Positions 8,563 through 20,777 of a stretch of DNA of 64,000 nt are shown here, piece after piece; the stretch's first letter is position 1, and each line of letters opens with the position of its first letter. A program made the translations under genes and the position numbers. Below the pieces are notes generated by a model. It ran no database searches. It was not told the DNA's origin and saw only the letters and a list, made by a program, of their open reading frames with translations. The stretch comes from Microcystis aeruginosa LEGE 91341. GTDB taxonomy: Bacteria > Cyanobacteriota > Cyanobacteriia > Cyanobacteriales > Microcystaceae. Location: positions 1 to 64,000 of the forward strand of contig NZ_JADEXY010000006.1 of assembly GCF_015206885.1 (NCBI RefSeq). The letters are read 5' to 3'.

Positions 8563-9939
8563 CTACTCAGAGTCAGGTTTTTTAGCGTCTTTTTCCGGGG
8601 TATTAGCGGCGGGATTTGGGGCTATTGTCGCAATTTGGGCGGCCATTCTTGTCATTGCTTGACCTTGGGCGAATTCCTGCTGTAGCTGTTCGCTAGAAGA
8701 AACCAAACGACTTAAACCCTGGATTAAACGGATAATTTCCTGTCGCAGTTGCGGATTACCGGTAATTTCATCCACATCCGAGGTGATTTTCTGAAGATTG
8801 GCAAAAGCAGCGCGAGAGGAGTCGAGGAGTTGCTGTAGGGTGACAACAGTGGCAGGATCGGAGAGATAAGCAGTAAAGTTACCCAAATTTTCGCTTAATT
8901 TAACAGCGTTTGCCGAAATAGTGTTTAAATTCTCAATAATTTGGCTTTTCTGCACTTGCGTCAGAATCGGATCCAAAGCAGCGAGAGTAGTTTGTAGGCG
9001 ATCGCTGGTAGTTTTGATACTATCGAGAGTAGCAATTAAACGATTTTGATTAGCTGCCAAAAAAACCCGCAGTTCTTCGGTAGTTTGTCCCACCAAAAGC
9101 AGCGTTTTTCGGGCCTCCACTAGGGTAGCGTCTAAATTTTTCAGGCCGCCACTTCCCTGTAAACTTCTCAGTAAAGTAGTCGCTTCCTGACTCAATCCCC
9201 CGACACCGGAAAGATCACTAGAAAGGCGACCGAGGGAACCGGATACTTGGGGTAAAGATTCCAGGGATCTCATCCCCGAATTAAGTTTACCTAGAGTACC
9301 GCTGCGACGTACCTCGCTTAAAGCGGTGGTTGCCTCACCACTAAAGCGATCGAGTCCCCCCAAGGCATTGGCAGCGCGTTGGGTAAAGGAACGAAATCCG
9401 GCCACCATATCGGGATCACTAACTAGATTAGAAATTCTCAGTAAAGATCTGATCAAGGTATTGACATTTAGCGCCGATTGACCTTGTAAACGGGAACCGT
9501 TACAGATAATCACTTCCCCATTACAGTTAGGACTCAAAGGGGGTTCTTTAACACCACCGACGGGTAAAGCTTGCAGGGGAGTAATATCGATCGTGGTTTC
9601 ACCGACTAAACCGGATTGAATGGCTTCGATGAGGGAATTACTGGGAATTAGGCGATCTGCTGGCGAAATCTCCACTTCTACGGCGACTCCCTCCGGTTCT
9701 GGGGTAATTGCCGTCACTTGTCCGATTCTCACTCCCCGATAACCGACGCGGGTTCCCACCATCAGGCCACCCACATTGGGAAAAAGAAAGGTGGCTCGAT
9801 AACTGCGTCCCCCAAAGCTAAAATTACTTAACCAGGCGATTAACCAGATTAATATTCCCCCCGATGCCAGTAACATTAAACCGATACCACTTTGCCGCAG
9901 AGTTGGGGAAATCCCCTGTTGTGAACCGCCAGCTTCCAT
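8563..9939 (-). CDS. MCE/MlaD-family lipid-transport protein
   Basis: 458 residues. One N-terminal membrane helix (about residues 17-40) anchors the protein. The MCE domain (about 45-125) starts at SYRATFLFPNVGGL, includes GYRGVRIGQV and ends GETTIDITP. A long helical region fills the rest, as in the MCE/TGD2 partners of plastid and cyanobacterial lipid importers. It is expected to form a periplasmic hexamer that shuttles lipids with the MlaE permease and MlaF ATPase. The ATPase gene lies upstream on the same strand, separated by a repeat-filled gap of about 160 bp. The Pro-rich tail (NPAANTPEKDAKKPDSE) is low-complexity. Confidence 0.85.
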   Translation of the reverse strand: MEAGGSQQGISPTLRQSGIGLMLLASGGILIWLIAWLSNFSFGGRSYRATFLFPNVGGLMVGTRVGYRGVRIGQVTAITPEPEGVAVEVEISPADRLIPSNSLIEAIQSGLVGETTIDITPLQALPVGGVKEPPLSPNCNGEVIICNGSRLQGQSALNVNTLIRSLLRISNLVSDPDMVAGFRSFTQRAANALGGLDRFSGEATTALSEVRRSGTLGKLNSGMRSLESLPQVSGSLGRLSSDLSGVGGLSQEATTLLRSLQGSGGLKNLDATLVEARKTLLLVGQTTEELRVFLAANQNRLIATLDSIKTTSDRLQTTLAALDPILTQVQKSQIIENLNTISANAVKLSENLGNFTAYLSDPATVVTLQQLLDSSRAAFANLQKITSDVDEITGNPQLRQEIIRLIQGLSRLVSSSEQLQQEFAQGQAMTRMAAQIATIAPNPAANTPEKDAKKPDSE

Positions 9940-9992
9940 AAATAATTACTCCTCATCTCTATACAGTATCTTACAGGAGAAATCGGGGGATT

Positions 9993-10096
9993 TCAGTTAT
10001 CAGTGATCAGTTATCAGTGATCAGTTATCAGTGATCAGATGCGAGTTATCAGTGATCAGATGCGAGTTATCAGTTCACTGATTACTGTTTACTGTT
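9993..10096. repeat. Tandem TTATCAGTGATCAG short repeats
   Basis: Several copies of a 14-base unit TTATCAGTGATCAG, with variants carrying ATGCGAG inserts, fill the gap between the MCE gene and its ATPase. The same sequence type recurs near 20778 and 21150. There are no unique spacers, so it is not CRISPR. Confidence 0.8.
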
Positions 10097-10102
10097 TACT
10101 GA

Positions 10103-10882
10103 TCACTGAATTGGTCCGTCGATACTGCCAGTAAAAAATTGCTTGAGTACGGGGATTTCGGAGTGATAAGCCTCTTGAGTCGGTCCAACCCATTGAAATT
10201 GACCTTTATAGAGAAAAACGATGCGATCGGTGGTATTTTCGATGGTGCTGTGGACGTGGGTGACAATAAGATGGGCCCCACAGGCTTTTTTTACCTTGAG
10301 AAGTTCCATAATTACCGTCTGGATGCGGGTAGAAGCGACGGGATCGAGTCCAGCAGTGGGTTCATCGTAAAGGAGAATGTTCGCTCGATCGGCTGCGATC
10401 GAGGGATCGCTGATAATTGCTCTGGCTAAACTGACGCGTTTTCGCATCCCTCCGGATATTTCAGAGGGATAGAGGTCGTAGGAACCAGACATTCCCACTA
10501 AATCTAGTTTTTCTTCCACTAAATCGCGGATTTCGGCTCGTTTTAGCTTTGAGTTGCGATAGAGAGCAAAACCGACATTTTCCCCGACGGTGAGGGAGTC
10601 AAAAAGGGCCGATTGTTGGAAAACTAGACCAACACCGAGGGGATCTTCCCCCTGTTCTACGGTTCTCTGTCGTTTTGTGCCGTATATGTACACTTCTCCT
10701 CGATCGGGGGCCAGTAATCCGGCGACTAAGCGTAAAATGGTCGATTTTCCCGTCCCCGATGGACCGATCACGCCGATCGCTTCTCCTTCGTACACCTTGA
10801 GATCGACGTTATTTAAGATTACTTTCTTGCCGAAAGCTTTAGTCACTCCCCTTAATTCGACGATCGGTTCGCGCATCACCAT
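10103..10882 (-). CDS. MlaF-type ABC transporter ATPase
   Basis: 259 residues: the cytoplasmic ATPase of an Mla-type lipid transporter. Walker A GPSGTGKST lies at residues 40-48, the Q-loop at VFQQ, signature ISGGMRKRV at about 142-150, and Walker B with NILLYDEPTAGLDP at about 168-181, followed by the H-loop in VTHVHST. Together with the MCE protein downstream and mlaE at 4.0-4.8 kb it supplies a complete permease-MCE-ATPase set. A second in-frame ATG two codons in is an alternative start. Confidence 0.88.
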   Translation of the reverse strand: MVMREPIVELRGVTKAFGKKVILNNVDLKVYEGEAIGVIGPSGTGKSTILRLVAGLLAPDRGEVYIYGTKRQRTVEQGEDPLGVGLVFQQSALFDSLTVGENVGFALYRNSKLKRAEIRDLVEEKLDLVGMSGSYDLYPSEISGGMRKRVSLARAIISDPSIAADRANILLYDEPTAGLDPVASTRIQTVIMELLKVKKACGAHLIVTHVHSTIENTTDRIVFLYKGQFQWVGPTQEAYHSEIPVLKQFFTGSIDGPIQ

Positions 10883-10909
10883 CTAGAATATCTTTACAAA
10901 AATGTCCTT

Positions 10910-11773
10910 TTATTGTAGTGCAACGACCCGATCTTTCTTTTTTTTCTTTTCTGGTTTTATGGTTCGCGATTCTATCTGCATTTCGGGAATCTCTCGCAAT
11001 TCTTCCGCATCTAAACGATATTGTTCGCAGACAAGACTGAGACGAATACCAGAACAGCTAACGGGATTAACTGAATGGGTGAGATCTCCTTGAAAGAGAA
11101 TCAGGGTGTTAGCACAAGGACGAATCTGGGCCACGGAACGATTACGGTTTGCTAGTACCAATTCCCCCCCTTGAATATCCCTAGGAACCTGCACATAAAG
11201 GACGCTAACTAGGAGCGGGGGATCGATCGTTTTACAATAGGAGCGCAGGGAGCGATCGATATGGGGATCGACGCGTGAACCAGTTTGTAGGAGTAAGGGA
11301 TTAAGATAAAAAGCGTTGCAGTCAGCTTGTAAACTGCGATCAAGATAGGGTTTAAAATAGGGAAAAATTCGTTCGACTTCGCTGATTTGTGTGCGTCGAA
11401 AAGCGATGGAAAAGCCTTTAGTTTTAACGAAATCTCGATTTAAATTGTTAACTGTGAAGTGGGGACAAGCGAGAATCTGTCCTTGTAGTTCGCTCAGATA
11501 ACTGGGAGTGAAAGCGTCGGGATATTGGGAATAGTAAGGCACGGATAGAATCAGAACGGTACGGCAATCTTTAGGATAGCTTGTTTTTAGGGGAGATGGG
11601 GATAATTTTCCCAGAAGTGTTCTGTCTGTGTGTATTTTAAGATAAGAGTTATTAAGAATGATGTTCTGATCGAAAGCTTGACTAACTCTCCTTAATTCTC
11701 CGAGCGATTTATTGTCGAGCCGATTTTCTACCGTAGCGGTTATTATTGTTAACTTTTTAGATTGACTAATCAA
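10910..11773 (-). CDS. 2OG-Fe(II) oxygenase-like protein
   Basis: The C-terminal half has the iron-binding facial triad of 2-oxoglutarate dioxygenases: HxD in SRVDPHIDRS, a distal His in FQGDLTHSV, and a 2OG-binding Arg in SGIRLSLV. It is probably a hydroxylase of unknown substrate. The tail is very basic (PEKKKKKDR). An ATG at 11863 would overlap the methyltransferase by about 100 bp. I chose the TTG at 11773, which overlaps the methyltransferase stop in an ATGA-like manner, giving about 287 residues. No other ATG is available near the expected N-terminus, so the start is uncertain. Confidence 0.7.
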   Translation of the reverse strand: MISQSKKLTIITATVENRLDNKSLGELRRVSQAFDQNIILNNSYLKIHTDRTLLGKLSPSPLKTSYPKDCRTVLILSVPYYSQYPDAFTPSYLSELQGQILACPHFTVNNLNRDFVKTKGFSIAFRRTQISEVERIFPYFKPYLDRSLQADCNAFYLNPLLLQTGSRVDPHIDRSLRSYCKTIDPPLLVSVLYVQVPRDIQGGELVLANRNRSVAQIRPCANTLILFQGDLTHSVNPVSCSGIRLSLVCEQYRLDAEELREIPEMQIESRTIKPEKKKKKDRVVALQ

Positions 11774-12704
11774 ATACCTCAAATTCCTGGCCGATCTTGC
11801 CAAAATATTCCCCCAAACGTTGTTGAATGATATTAATATACTGAGCTTCAATTTCAATACCAATAGTCTGATAACCTAATTCTAGAGCAGCAATTAAAGT
11901 TGTACCCGTTCCAGCAAAAGGATCGAGAACTATATGACTGTTATCCTGTGGTAGAAATAACTCGATCAGTTTTCTAATCAATGATAAAGGTTTAATCGTA
12001 CAATGCTCATCAAAATTTTCATCCCGTCCTTTAGAAAAGCCCTCTAAAATATTGGATTGAAAAGAGCCGTCATTTAGTATAGCTTTGAAGGGACCCAATC
12101 CAGTCATTTGTATAGTTTCAATATAGTTGTTTTTAAGAGGCTTCTGCACAATAACTATAGCTTCCCATTCATTTCTAAGGCAAGTATGCCAACCTTGCCA
12201 TTGTTTGGCATTAGTATCACCAATTTTGTCAAGTTTTTTCTCAATATTTAATCCTTTAGGAATGCCTGAATGTCGTCTATAAACCAGCACATCTCTAGCA
12301 TAAAAACCGGCATTTTCAAGAGCAATCTGAATATGAGCCAGTGTTCTTGTGCTACTAAAAACAGCGACAACAGCCCCCCTTTTACAAACACGCATTAGTT
12401 CCTTTGACCAATCTGTTGCCCATTCAATATAATTGACCACATTTTCGCGATTGCGTTGATACCAACGCTCATTGCGAACCCCACCAGCTAACCCACTTCC
12501 ATAGGGAATATTTTTTACCAGTGTGGAACTGTTTTGAATGCGTTCTCTGCGTCTTTGGATTTCATCATGATCCCAATTTCTGCCAATGAACTCATAATTA
12601 TAGGGTGGATCTGTGATCACACAAGATATACTAGATTCTTCTAGTAAAGTGAGAAGTTCTCTACAATCACCGTGCAGAAGTTGCCATCTTTTTGAGATAT
12701 TCAT
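11766..12704 (-). CDS. DNA methyltransferase (N4/N6 amino type) of a type II R-M system
   Basis: 312 residues. Catalytic motif IV TDPPYNYEF (residues 31-39) precedes the SAM-binding motif I DPFAGTGTT (about 261-269), the beta-class order for amino-methyltransferases. It methylates adenine or cytosine N4 at a specific site and protects host DNA. The upstream gene is a restriction enzyme whose stop overlaps this ATG by four bases, so the two are translationally coupled. A central region (about 150-230) probably carries target recognition. Sequence specificity cannot be read from the gene. Confidence 0.88.
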   Translation of the reverse strand: MNISKRWQLLHGDCRELLTLLEESSISCVITDPPYNYEFIGRNWDHDEIQRRRERIQNSSTLVKNIPYGSGLAGGVRNERWYQRNRENVVNYIEWATDWSKELMRVCKRGAVVAVFSSTRTLAHIQIALENAGFYARDVLVYRRHSGIPKGLNIEKKLDKIGDTNAKQWQGWHTCLRNEWEAIVIVQKPLKNNYIETIQMTGLGPFKAILNDGSFQSNILEGFSKGRDENFDEHCTIKPLSLIRKLIELFLPQDNSHIVLDPFAGTGTTLIAALELGYQTIGIEIEAQYINIIQQRLGEYFGKIGQEFEVFD

Positions 12705-13270
12705 CGGGCAATATAAAACTCCTGTGTTTCAGAAAATTTATCAAAAGCTTTCAGCAAATCGAACCCACTGCGATCAAGTATATAATCAAAACTTTGTTGG
12801 CTCTGCAAAACAGTCCAGCCACCCAGATGACAAGCTTTAATCGCTGCTGGTAAGTTATCCTCTCGCACAATCAGTAAAATAGGTCTAAGTCCTCTTTCCT
12901 GTAATAGTTTTCCATACTGTTTAAACTTTTTAAGTGTGCCAGAATCTCCCGAACCAATTCTATATTTAGTATCAATGGCATCTCTACCTAAAATGCAGTC
13001 ACAAGGTTGATCATCTGCAATCTTTAAAGCTGGTTGATAATCTAAACAATTAGCCTTAAAAACTTCTGTCACCAGACGTTGCCAACACATTCCTAGTTCC
13101 CTGCCCCAATACTGACGATTTTCCCTTTTTAAACTAGGAGTAATTCCAAATACCCTCATAAGCGGATCATAATCATCATTTTCTTCTCCATAGATTTTGT
13201 CACTAAAAGAACTTTGGTATTGTCTCAAAATTCCCTTGAGTAGGTTTTCTATTTGATCGGGTGGCATCAA
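12701..13270 (-). CDS. Type II restriction endonuclease, ApaLI-like
   Basis: 189 residues. A PD-(D/E)XK-like core is visible: D91 in PCDCILG and the pair D100/K102 in AIDTKYR. A conserved tail RIGSGDSGTLKKFKQYG and LIVREDNLPAAI follow. I recall these latter segments from ApaLI-like endonucleases, so GTGCAC specificity is possible but unproven. It overlaps the methyltransferase by four bases and is first in the pair, an order that requires tight regulation. No separate controller (C) gene was seen. Confidence 0.75.
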   Translation of the reverse strand: MMPPDQIENLLKGILRQYQSSFSDKIYGEENDDYDPLMRVFGITPSLKRENRQYWGRELGMCWQRLVTEVFKANCLDYQPALKIADDQPCDCILGRDAIDTKYRIGSGDSGTLKKFKQYGKLLQERGLRPILLIVREDNLPAAIKACHLGGWTVLQSQQSFDYILDRSGFDLLKAFDKFSETQEFYIAR

Positions 13271-13492
13271 TAATCCTTTTTGATATAGATAGCTAACTAC
13301 TGATTATCTCCCCAAATTATCGGTAATCTGTTCAAAGATAATATCACCCCTGGCCAAGGAAAATGAGCGGTTATTTACACAGGTCTTCCATCTTGCCCCT
13401 AATATTTTAACAGCTGATCGGCCCTAATCTCTAAATCATTGACTACCCACGGTTTACAATAGTTAAGAACCAACGGCAAGCAAGAATTAACG

Positions 13493-15928
13493 ATGCGGAT
13501 TTCGATCAACTGGTTACGAGAATTAGTCAAAGTCGCCCAATCTCCCCAAGAATTAGCCGAATTATTGACAATTGCGGGAATAGAAGTGGAAGAGATCGAG
13601 GATCGCCGAGAATGGGCAAAGGGTGTGGTTATTGGTAAAATTATCGATCGCCAACCCCATCCTAACGCAGATAAATTAAGTGTCTGTCAGGTGGATATCG
13701 GTCAGGAAAATCCTAGTACAATTGTCTGTGGTGCGCCCAATGCTAGGGCTGATATTCTAGTTCCCGTGGCTACTTTGGGAACCTATTTACCGAAAATCAA
13801 TTTAACGATTAAACCGGCTAAATTGCGGGGGGTAAAATCGGAAGGGATGATCTGTTCCCTCGCGGAATTAGGATTAACTAAGGATTCTGAAGGAATCCAC
13901 ATTTTTAGTCAGGAAAATCTCTCTTTAGGTACAGATGTTCGTCCCCTTTTAGGACTCGATGAGGTGATTTTAGATATTTCTCCCACCGCTAACCGTGCCG
14001 ATGCTTTGAGTATGATCGGAGTCGCGCGGGAAGTGGCGGCTTTGACAGGAGGAGAATTAAGCCTACCAAAAGTGAAATTAGGGGAATTTTCCCCTAAAAA
14101 AGATTTAACGCTGGAAATATCAGAAAATAAAGCTTGTCCTGCTTATATTGGTACGGTGATCGAGGGGGTAAAAATTGGCCCATCTCCGCTATGGTTGCAA
14201 CAGCGTTTACAGGCTGCCGGACTGCGATCGATCAATAATGTGGTCGATATTACTAATTATGTACTTTTGGAGTGGGGACAACCCTTACACGCTTTCGATC
14301 GCGATCGTTTACAGAGTTTTGCCGGAGGTAAATCCGTTACTATTGGGGTCCGTTTTGCCGAGGAAGGGGAAAAAATCATTACCCTTGATGGTCAGGAAAG
14401 AAGCTTAAAAGAGCTTAATTTGTTAATTACTGCCAATAATAAGCCTGTAGCTTTAGCAGGAGTGATGGGAGGTCAAGATACGGAAGTTAACGAGGAAACC
14501 GTTAATCTTGTGCTAGAGTCGGCTTTATTCGATCCGATCGCTATCCGTCGTTCCTCAAAAGCGCAGGGTTTACGCAGCGAGTCTTCCGGACGCTATGAAC
14601 GCGGTGTTAATCCCGCCGCTTTGGAATATGCTTGTCAAAGGGCGATCGATTTGATTCTAGAGTTAGCTGGGGGAACTGTCAGCAGTCAGGTTAAAGCTGA
14701 TTATCGCGCTGATCAGTCCAGTGGTTCGATCGAATTGCGTTTAGAACGTTTACAGCAGCTACTGGGTCAAGTTACCCTAGATAATGGTGCGATCGGTGAA
14801 ATTCTCGCCGAGGATGTGGAACGTATTTTAGGCAATTTGGGCTGTGAATTGCAGTTAACCTCGAAAAATCCCGTTCTGTGGACTGTGACAGTGCCAGACT
14901 ACCGTTATCGGGATTTAGAACGAGAAATTGACTTAATTGAAGAAGTGGCGCGACTGTACGGATATGATCGCTTTGTCGATACTTTGCCGGCAAAAACCGC
15001 AGCCGGAGGATTATCCTTTGAGGAAACTATACAGCGTCGAGTGCGGGAAGCTTTTCGCGCAGTGGGTTTGACGGAATTAGTCCAGTATTCCCTAGTTAAA
15101 CCGGAATTAGCGGAAGTTGTCCTCGCTAATCCCCTTTTTGTCGAGTATTCTGCTTTGCGGACTAATCTCCTAGACGGTTTAATCGAAGCGTTTGAGTATA
15201 ATCAGTCTCAGGGTAACGGTTCCTTAAATGGCTTCGAGATCGGGCGAGTTTTCCGCCTAGAATCGGATAATATCAACGAATACGATGCAATTGCTGGTAT
15301 TTTCGGCGGTGATTTCTTCCCTGCTGGACGTTGGCTGCGATCGGGTAAAGAGGTAGCCATGACTTGGTATGAAGCAAAAGGCATTTTAGAAGCAGTATTC
15401 GATCGCCTTTCGCTGACAGTAAGCTACGAAAAAGATGCCGAAGATGCGCGTTTTCATCCCGGACGAACAGCCTCTTTATGGATTGGTAAACAACGCTTAG
15501 GAATTTTTGGTCAACTACACCCGCAATTGCGTCAGCAAAAGGGATTAATTGAGGCAGTTTATGCCTTTGAAATCCAGTTCCCGATCCTGTTAGCAACTCT
15601 TAGCGATAGTGCCAAAATTACCCCACGTTTACAGGTCTATTCTACCTATCCGGGGGCAGCGCGAGATATCGCCTTCTTTGTTTCCACAGATATACCCGTA
15701 GATAGATTGACAAAAACTATCAAAAATGCTGGGGGTAATCTCTTAGAAAAAGTCGAATTATTCGATCGCTATCAGGGGCAGAATGTGCCAGAAAATCATT
15801 GTAGTTTGGCCTTTAGTTTAGTCTATCGTGCCAGCGATCGAACTTTAACCGATGAAGAGGTGGAACCCTTAATGACAAAAGTGCGAGAAGCTTTAGTTAA
15901 ACAGTTCCAAGTTTCTTTAAGAAGTTAA
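13493..15928 (+). CDS. pheT: Phenylalanyl-tRNA synthetase beta subunit
   Basis: 811 residues, full length for bacterial PheT. It pairs with PheS to charge tRNA-Phe. Domains in order: the N-terminal [12 protein letters not shown] start, an OB-fold tRNA-binding domain (about 40-150), B3/4 editing domain (about 210-390, with [12 protein letters not shown]), B5 (about 405-500), a catalytic-like domain, and the C-terminal ferredoxin-like anticodon-binding domain (about 715-811, [12 protein letters not shown]). pheS is not in this window. It is monocistronic here, with about 220 bp upstream. Confidence 0.97.
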   Translation: MRISINWLRELVKVAQSPQELAELLTIAGIEVEEIEDRREWAKGVVIGKIIDRQPHPNADKLSVCQVDIGQENPSTIVCGAPNARADILVPVATLGTYLPKINLTIKPAKLRGVKSEGMICSLAELGLTKDSEGIHIFSQENLSLGTDVRPLLGLDEVILDISPTANRADALSMIGVAREVAALTGGELSLPKVKLGEFSPKKDLTLEISENKACPAYIGTVIEGVKIGPSPLWLQQRLQAAGLRSINNVVDITNYVLLEWGQPLHAFDRDRLQSFAGGKSVTIGVRFAEEGEKIITLDGQERSLKELNLLITANNKPVALAGVMGGQDTEVNEETVNLVLESALFDPIAIRRSSKAQGLRSESSGRYERGVNPAALEYACQRAIDLILELAGGTVSSQVKADYRADQSSGSIELRLERLQQLLGQVTLDNGAIGEILAEDVERILGNLGCELQLTSKNPVLWTVTVPDYRYRDLEREIDLIEEVARLYGYDRFVDTLPAKTAAGGLSFEETIQRRVREAFRAVGLTELVQYSLVKPELAEVVLANPLFVEYSALRTNLLDGLIEAFEYNQSQGNGSLNGFEIGRVFRLESDNINEYDAIAGIFGGDFFPAGRWLRSGKEVAMTWYEAKGILEAVFDRLSLTVSYEKDAEDARFHPGRTASLWIGKQRLGIFGQLHPQLRQQKGLIEAVYAFEIQFPILLATLSDSAKITPRLQVYSTYPGAARDIAFFVSTDIPVDRLTKTIKNAGGNLLEKVELFDRYQGQNVPENHCSLAFSLVYRASDRTLTDEEVEPLMTKVREALVKQFQVSLRS

Positions 15929-16157
15929 ATTCAGCGATCAGTTAACAGTTATCAGACATCGACCTCATGTTATCTCAAAACTAATCTCACACATCGCTAT
16001 CAATATCGCTGATTGCCTCTCATCGTTACCAATCAGTTTGAGAGTTGCTCAAAGTAGGTTCGCTGTTCATATTTCGTCGCTCCGCCACCTTTGAATTGTT
16101 AGATAGTAGTGAGGCGATTACCATATTTTAATACATCAGATATGATATAAACACATC

Positions 16158-16445
16158 ATGGCTGATCAAAGCAAACCTTTAGCTTGGCTGCATGGTGAGA
16201 TCAAGACCCCACCTTTCAGTTTAGAAGCACGGATCGAAGCAGGTGTCTTCCTCAGGCAACTACAGGAAGGCGAACCTCTTGGTTTGCCACATTCGCGTCC
16301 TCTGCCAAGTGTAGGCTATCATTGTCATGAGCTACGCATTAGAGACATCGATAAAAAGCTGTTGGCAACAGGTGTCACTCCTCAAGACATCGGACAAATC
16401 ATTGCCAGTGTCAAAGGCGTTGCTGAATCAAGACCTGAATGCTAA
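16158..16445 (+). CDS. HigB-like (phage Gp49-type) toxin, C-terminally replaced
   Basis: 95 residues. The first 65 or so match cyanobacterial RelE/HigB-type toxins: KPLAWLHGEIKTPPFSLEA, FLRQLQEGEPLGLPHSRPLP, CHELRIRDIDK. The family would continue with a beta-strand segment such as W-R-I-I-Y-R-I. Here the sequence switches after DIDK to KLLATGVTPQDIGQII, which does not look like a HigB tail. The catalytic C-terminus is therefore missing, and the product is probably inactive. No HigA antitoxin follows; a broken VapC-type gene lies just downstream. Confidence 0.55.
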   Translation: MADQSKPLAWLHGEIKTPPFSLEARIEAGVFLRQLQEGEPLGLPHSRPLPSVGYHCHELRIRDIDKKLLATGVTPQDIGQIIASVKGVAESRPEC

Positions 16446-16456
16446 TTTTGTGCATC

Positions 16457-16590
16457 CTATCCACTAATGTTAGTTATTGTCGTTGATGCCATAAATCCCT
16501 GAATTTCCCCAGCATCAATACGCTCAAATAATCTTGCTGCGTTTTCCACAAATAGCTCTCGTTCTTGTAGAAAATCAAGAAGATTTTTTA
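16457..16590 (-). pseudogene. VapC/PIN-domain toxin fragment
   Basis: A minus-strand frame reads LLDFLQERELFVENAARLF followed by ERIDAGEIQGFMASTTITNI and then a stop. This is the typical N-terminal third of a PIN-domain ribonuclease (D-x-LL-FL-ER-PF...FMAST-TN). There is no start codon in the expected place and the remaining acidic residues are gone. It lies between the HigB-like fragment and xfp, suggesting a scrapyard of toxin-antitoxin modules. Confidence 0.6.
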
Positions 16591-16661
16591 GGTGGAATAG
16601 GAAGATGAAATTTATCAATAAACTAATAAATTATCATCACCTAAACCACTTTCTAGCCTAA

Positions 16662-19082
16662 TTAATAAGGCCATTTCCAGTTAGTAATCTCGTCCTTATC
16701 GATACCATTGGTAAAAGCATAATCGAGATTATCGATAATAGCATTTTTCATCCGTTCTTTTACATGACCGGCAGCAGAACCTAATTTCGGCACGCGATCG
16801 ATGACATCAATTACTAAATGAAAACGATCAACTTGGTTACGAATGGCTAATTCTAGGGGAGTATTAATATTCCCTTCTTCTTTGTAACCGCGCACATGAA
16901 TACGTTCTTGATTACTGCGACGGTAGGTAAGTTTATGAATCAGCCAAGGATAACCGTGGAAATTAAAGATAATTGGTTTATCAGGGGTAAATAAACTATC
17001 AAAATCCCGTTCCGATAAACCATGGGGGTGTTCACTTTCCGACTGTAATTTAAACAGATCAACCACATTGATAAAGCGAACTTTTAAGTAGGGGAATTCC
17101 TCCCGCAGAATTGCTGTTGCTGCCAAAGATTCTTTAGTGATAATATCCCCACAGCAAGCCATAATTACATCTGGTTCATCAGGATTTATTCCATCATCAT
17201 CGTTACTGGCCCAATCCCAAATACCGATACCTTTGGTGCAGTGTTTAATTGCTTCTTCAATGGTCAAGTATTGCAGGTGTTTCTGTTTATCAGCAACGAT
17301 AATATTAGTGTAATCCTTGCTCTTGAGACAGTGATTAGTCACACTTAATAAACAATTCCCATCGGGGGGAAGATAAACCCGCACCACGTCGGCACTTTTA
17401 TTAGTTACTAAATCGATAAAACCGGGGTCTTGGTGACTAAAACCATTGTGATCCTGCCGCCAAACTACCGAGGATAATAACAGATTCCAAGAGGAAACAG
17501 AAGCACGCCAAGGCACATGATTTTTGCAGATATCGAGCCATTTAGCGTGTTGGTTGAACATGGAATCGATAACATGGGCAAAAGCCTCGTAGGAGTGAAA
17601 TAAACCGTGACGACCGGATAATAAATAACCCTCCAACCAACCGACTAAAGTATGTTCACTCAGCATCTCCATCACACGACCATCGGGAGATAATTGGCTA
17701 CCATCTAAATCCTCCGGATAGGTATCAGCTAACCAAGCTTTTTTAGTCACTTCATAGAGAGCCGCTAAACGATTAGAAGCAGTTTCATCGGGACCAAAAA
17801 CGCGAAAATTAGTCATATTATTTCGCATTACATCCCGCAAAAATACCCCCATCACTCCCGTGTTTTCCGCTTCCACTTGGCCTGGGTGGGTGACATCTAC
17901 GGCATACTGACGAAAATCGGGCATTTTTAGGTCTTTACGCAGCAATCCGCCGTTAGCGTGCGGATTAGCACTCATGCGACGATGACCAATAGGAGCGAGT
18001 TCTTTAAATTCCGGCTTAAATTTACCCGTGGTATAGTCAAATAATTCCTCCGGGTTATAGCTTTTCATCCACTCTTCTAATTTTCTCAAGTGGTCGGGGT
18101 TTTCGTGCATCCCACCCATGGGGACTTGGTGAGCGCGCCAGAATCCTTCTACTTTATGACCATCCACATTTTTCGGACCGGTCCAACCCTTGGGAGACCG
18201 CAGGATAATCATCGGCCAGGGGTAACGTTTAGCCACTCCCGTGCTGCGAGCTTCCTGTTGATAGGAGCGAATCTGATTGATACAGTGTTCTAGGGTAGCG
18301 GCCATTTTTTGATGGCAGTGGAGCAGGTCTTCATCTTCCTTACATTCGACGATGTAGGGAGTGTAACCGTAACCAACAAAGAGACTTTCTAACTCGTGGG
18401 TCGAAATACGGGAGAGAATGGTGGGATTAGCGATTTTATAACCGTTTAAGTTTAAAATTGGCAGTACCGCACCATCGCGAATCGGGTTAAGGAATTTATT
18501 CGAGTGCCATGCGGTAGCAAGGGGACCTGTTTCTGCTTCCCCATCACCCACCACCACGGCCGTAATTAGGTCGGGATTGTCGAAAACAGAACCGTAGGCA
18601 TGGGAAACACTATAACCCAGTTCGCCGCCCTCATGGATAGAACCGGGGGTTTCGGGGGTGACGTGACTGCCGATGTGACCGGGAAAAGAAAATTGTTTAA
18701 AGAATTTTTGTAATCCTTCCTCGTCTTGACTTTTATCGGGGTAAATTTCCGAATAGGTTCCTTCTAGATAAACCGGACCGAGTACCCCCGGCGCCCCATG
18801 GCCGGGACCTGCCATAAAAATCACATCGAGGTCGTATTTTTTGATTAAACGGTTGAGGTGAATGTAGGTAAAACTTAAGGCCGGACTTGCTCCCCAGTGA
18901 CCGAGCAAACGATACTTAACGTGTTCGGGTTTAAGATGTTCCTTGAGCAGGGGATTATCGCGTAGATAAATCATACCTACAGCTAAATAGTTACAAGCGC
19001 GCCAATAGGCATGGGTTTTGTAGAGTTCGTCTTGAGAAAGGGGATTTTGTTCTGTTAAGGGTCTTTCTGGTGCGGATACCAT
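16662..19082 (-). CDS. xfp: Xylulose-5-phosphate/fructose-6-phosphate phosphoketolase
   Basis: 806 residues, full length. A thiamine-diphosphate enzyme that splits xylulose-5-P or fructose-6-P with phosphate to give acetyl-phosphate and glyceraldehyde-3-P or erythrose-4-P. The TPP-binding motif starts at GDGEAETGP (179-187). Other family signatures include [44 protein letters not shown] and [12 protein letters not shown]-like [15 protein letters not shown]. It is divergent from gap1 across 660 bp. The two link sugar catabolism to acetyl-phosphate formation. Confidence 0.95.
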   Translation of the reverse strand: MVSAPERPLTEQNPLSQDELYKTHAYWRACNYLAVGMIYLRDNPLLKEHLKPEHVKYRLLGHWGASPALSFTYIHLNRLIKKYDLDVIFMAGPGHGAPGVLGPVYLEGTYSEIYPDKSQDEEGLQKFFKQFSFPGHIGSHVTPETPGSIHEGGELGYSVSHAYGSVFDNPDLITAVVVGDGEAETGPLATAWHSNKFLNPIRDGAVLPILNLNGYKIANPTILSRISTHELESLFVGYGYTPYIVECKEDEDLLHCHQKMAATLEHCINQIRSYQQEARSTGVAKRYPWPMIILRSPKGWTGPKNVDGHKVEGFWRAHQVPMGGMHENPDHLRKLEEWMKSYNPEELFDYTTGKFKPEFKELAPIGHRRMSANPHANGGLLRKDLKMPDFRQYAVDVTHPGQVEAENTGVMGVFLRDVMRNNMTNFRVFGPDETASNRLAALYEVTKKAWLADTYPEDLDGSQLSPDGRVMEMLSEHTLVGWLEGYLLSGRHGLFHSYEAFAHVIDSMFNQHAKWLDICKNHVPWRASVSSWNLLLSSVVWRQDHNGFSHQDPGFIDLVTNKSADVVRVYLPPDGNCLLSVTNHCLKSKDYTNIIVADKQKHLQYLTIEEAIKHCTKGIGIWDWASNDDDGINPDEPDVIMACCGDIITKESLAATAILREEFPYLKVRFINVVDLFKLQSESEHPHGLSERDFDSLFTPDKPIIFNFHGYPWLIHKLTYRRSNQERIHVRGYKEEGNINTPLELAIRNQVDRFHLVIDVIDRVPKLGSAAGHVKERMKNAIIDNLDYAFTNGIDKDEITNWKWPY

Positions 19083-20777
<1,695 letters not shown>

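Noticed and set aside
9993-10096. Regularly spaced repeats that could suggest a CRISPR array
   Set aside because: The units are 14-base tandem repeats with no unique spacers and no cas genes nearby.
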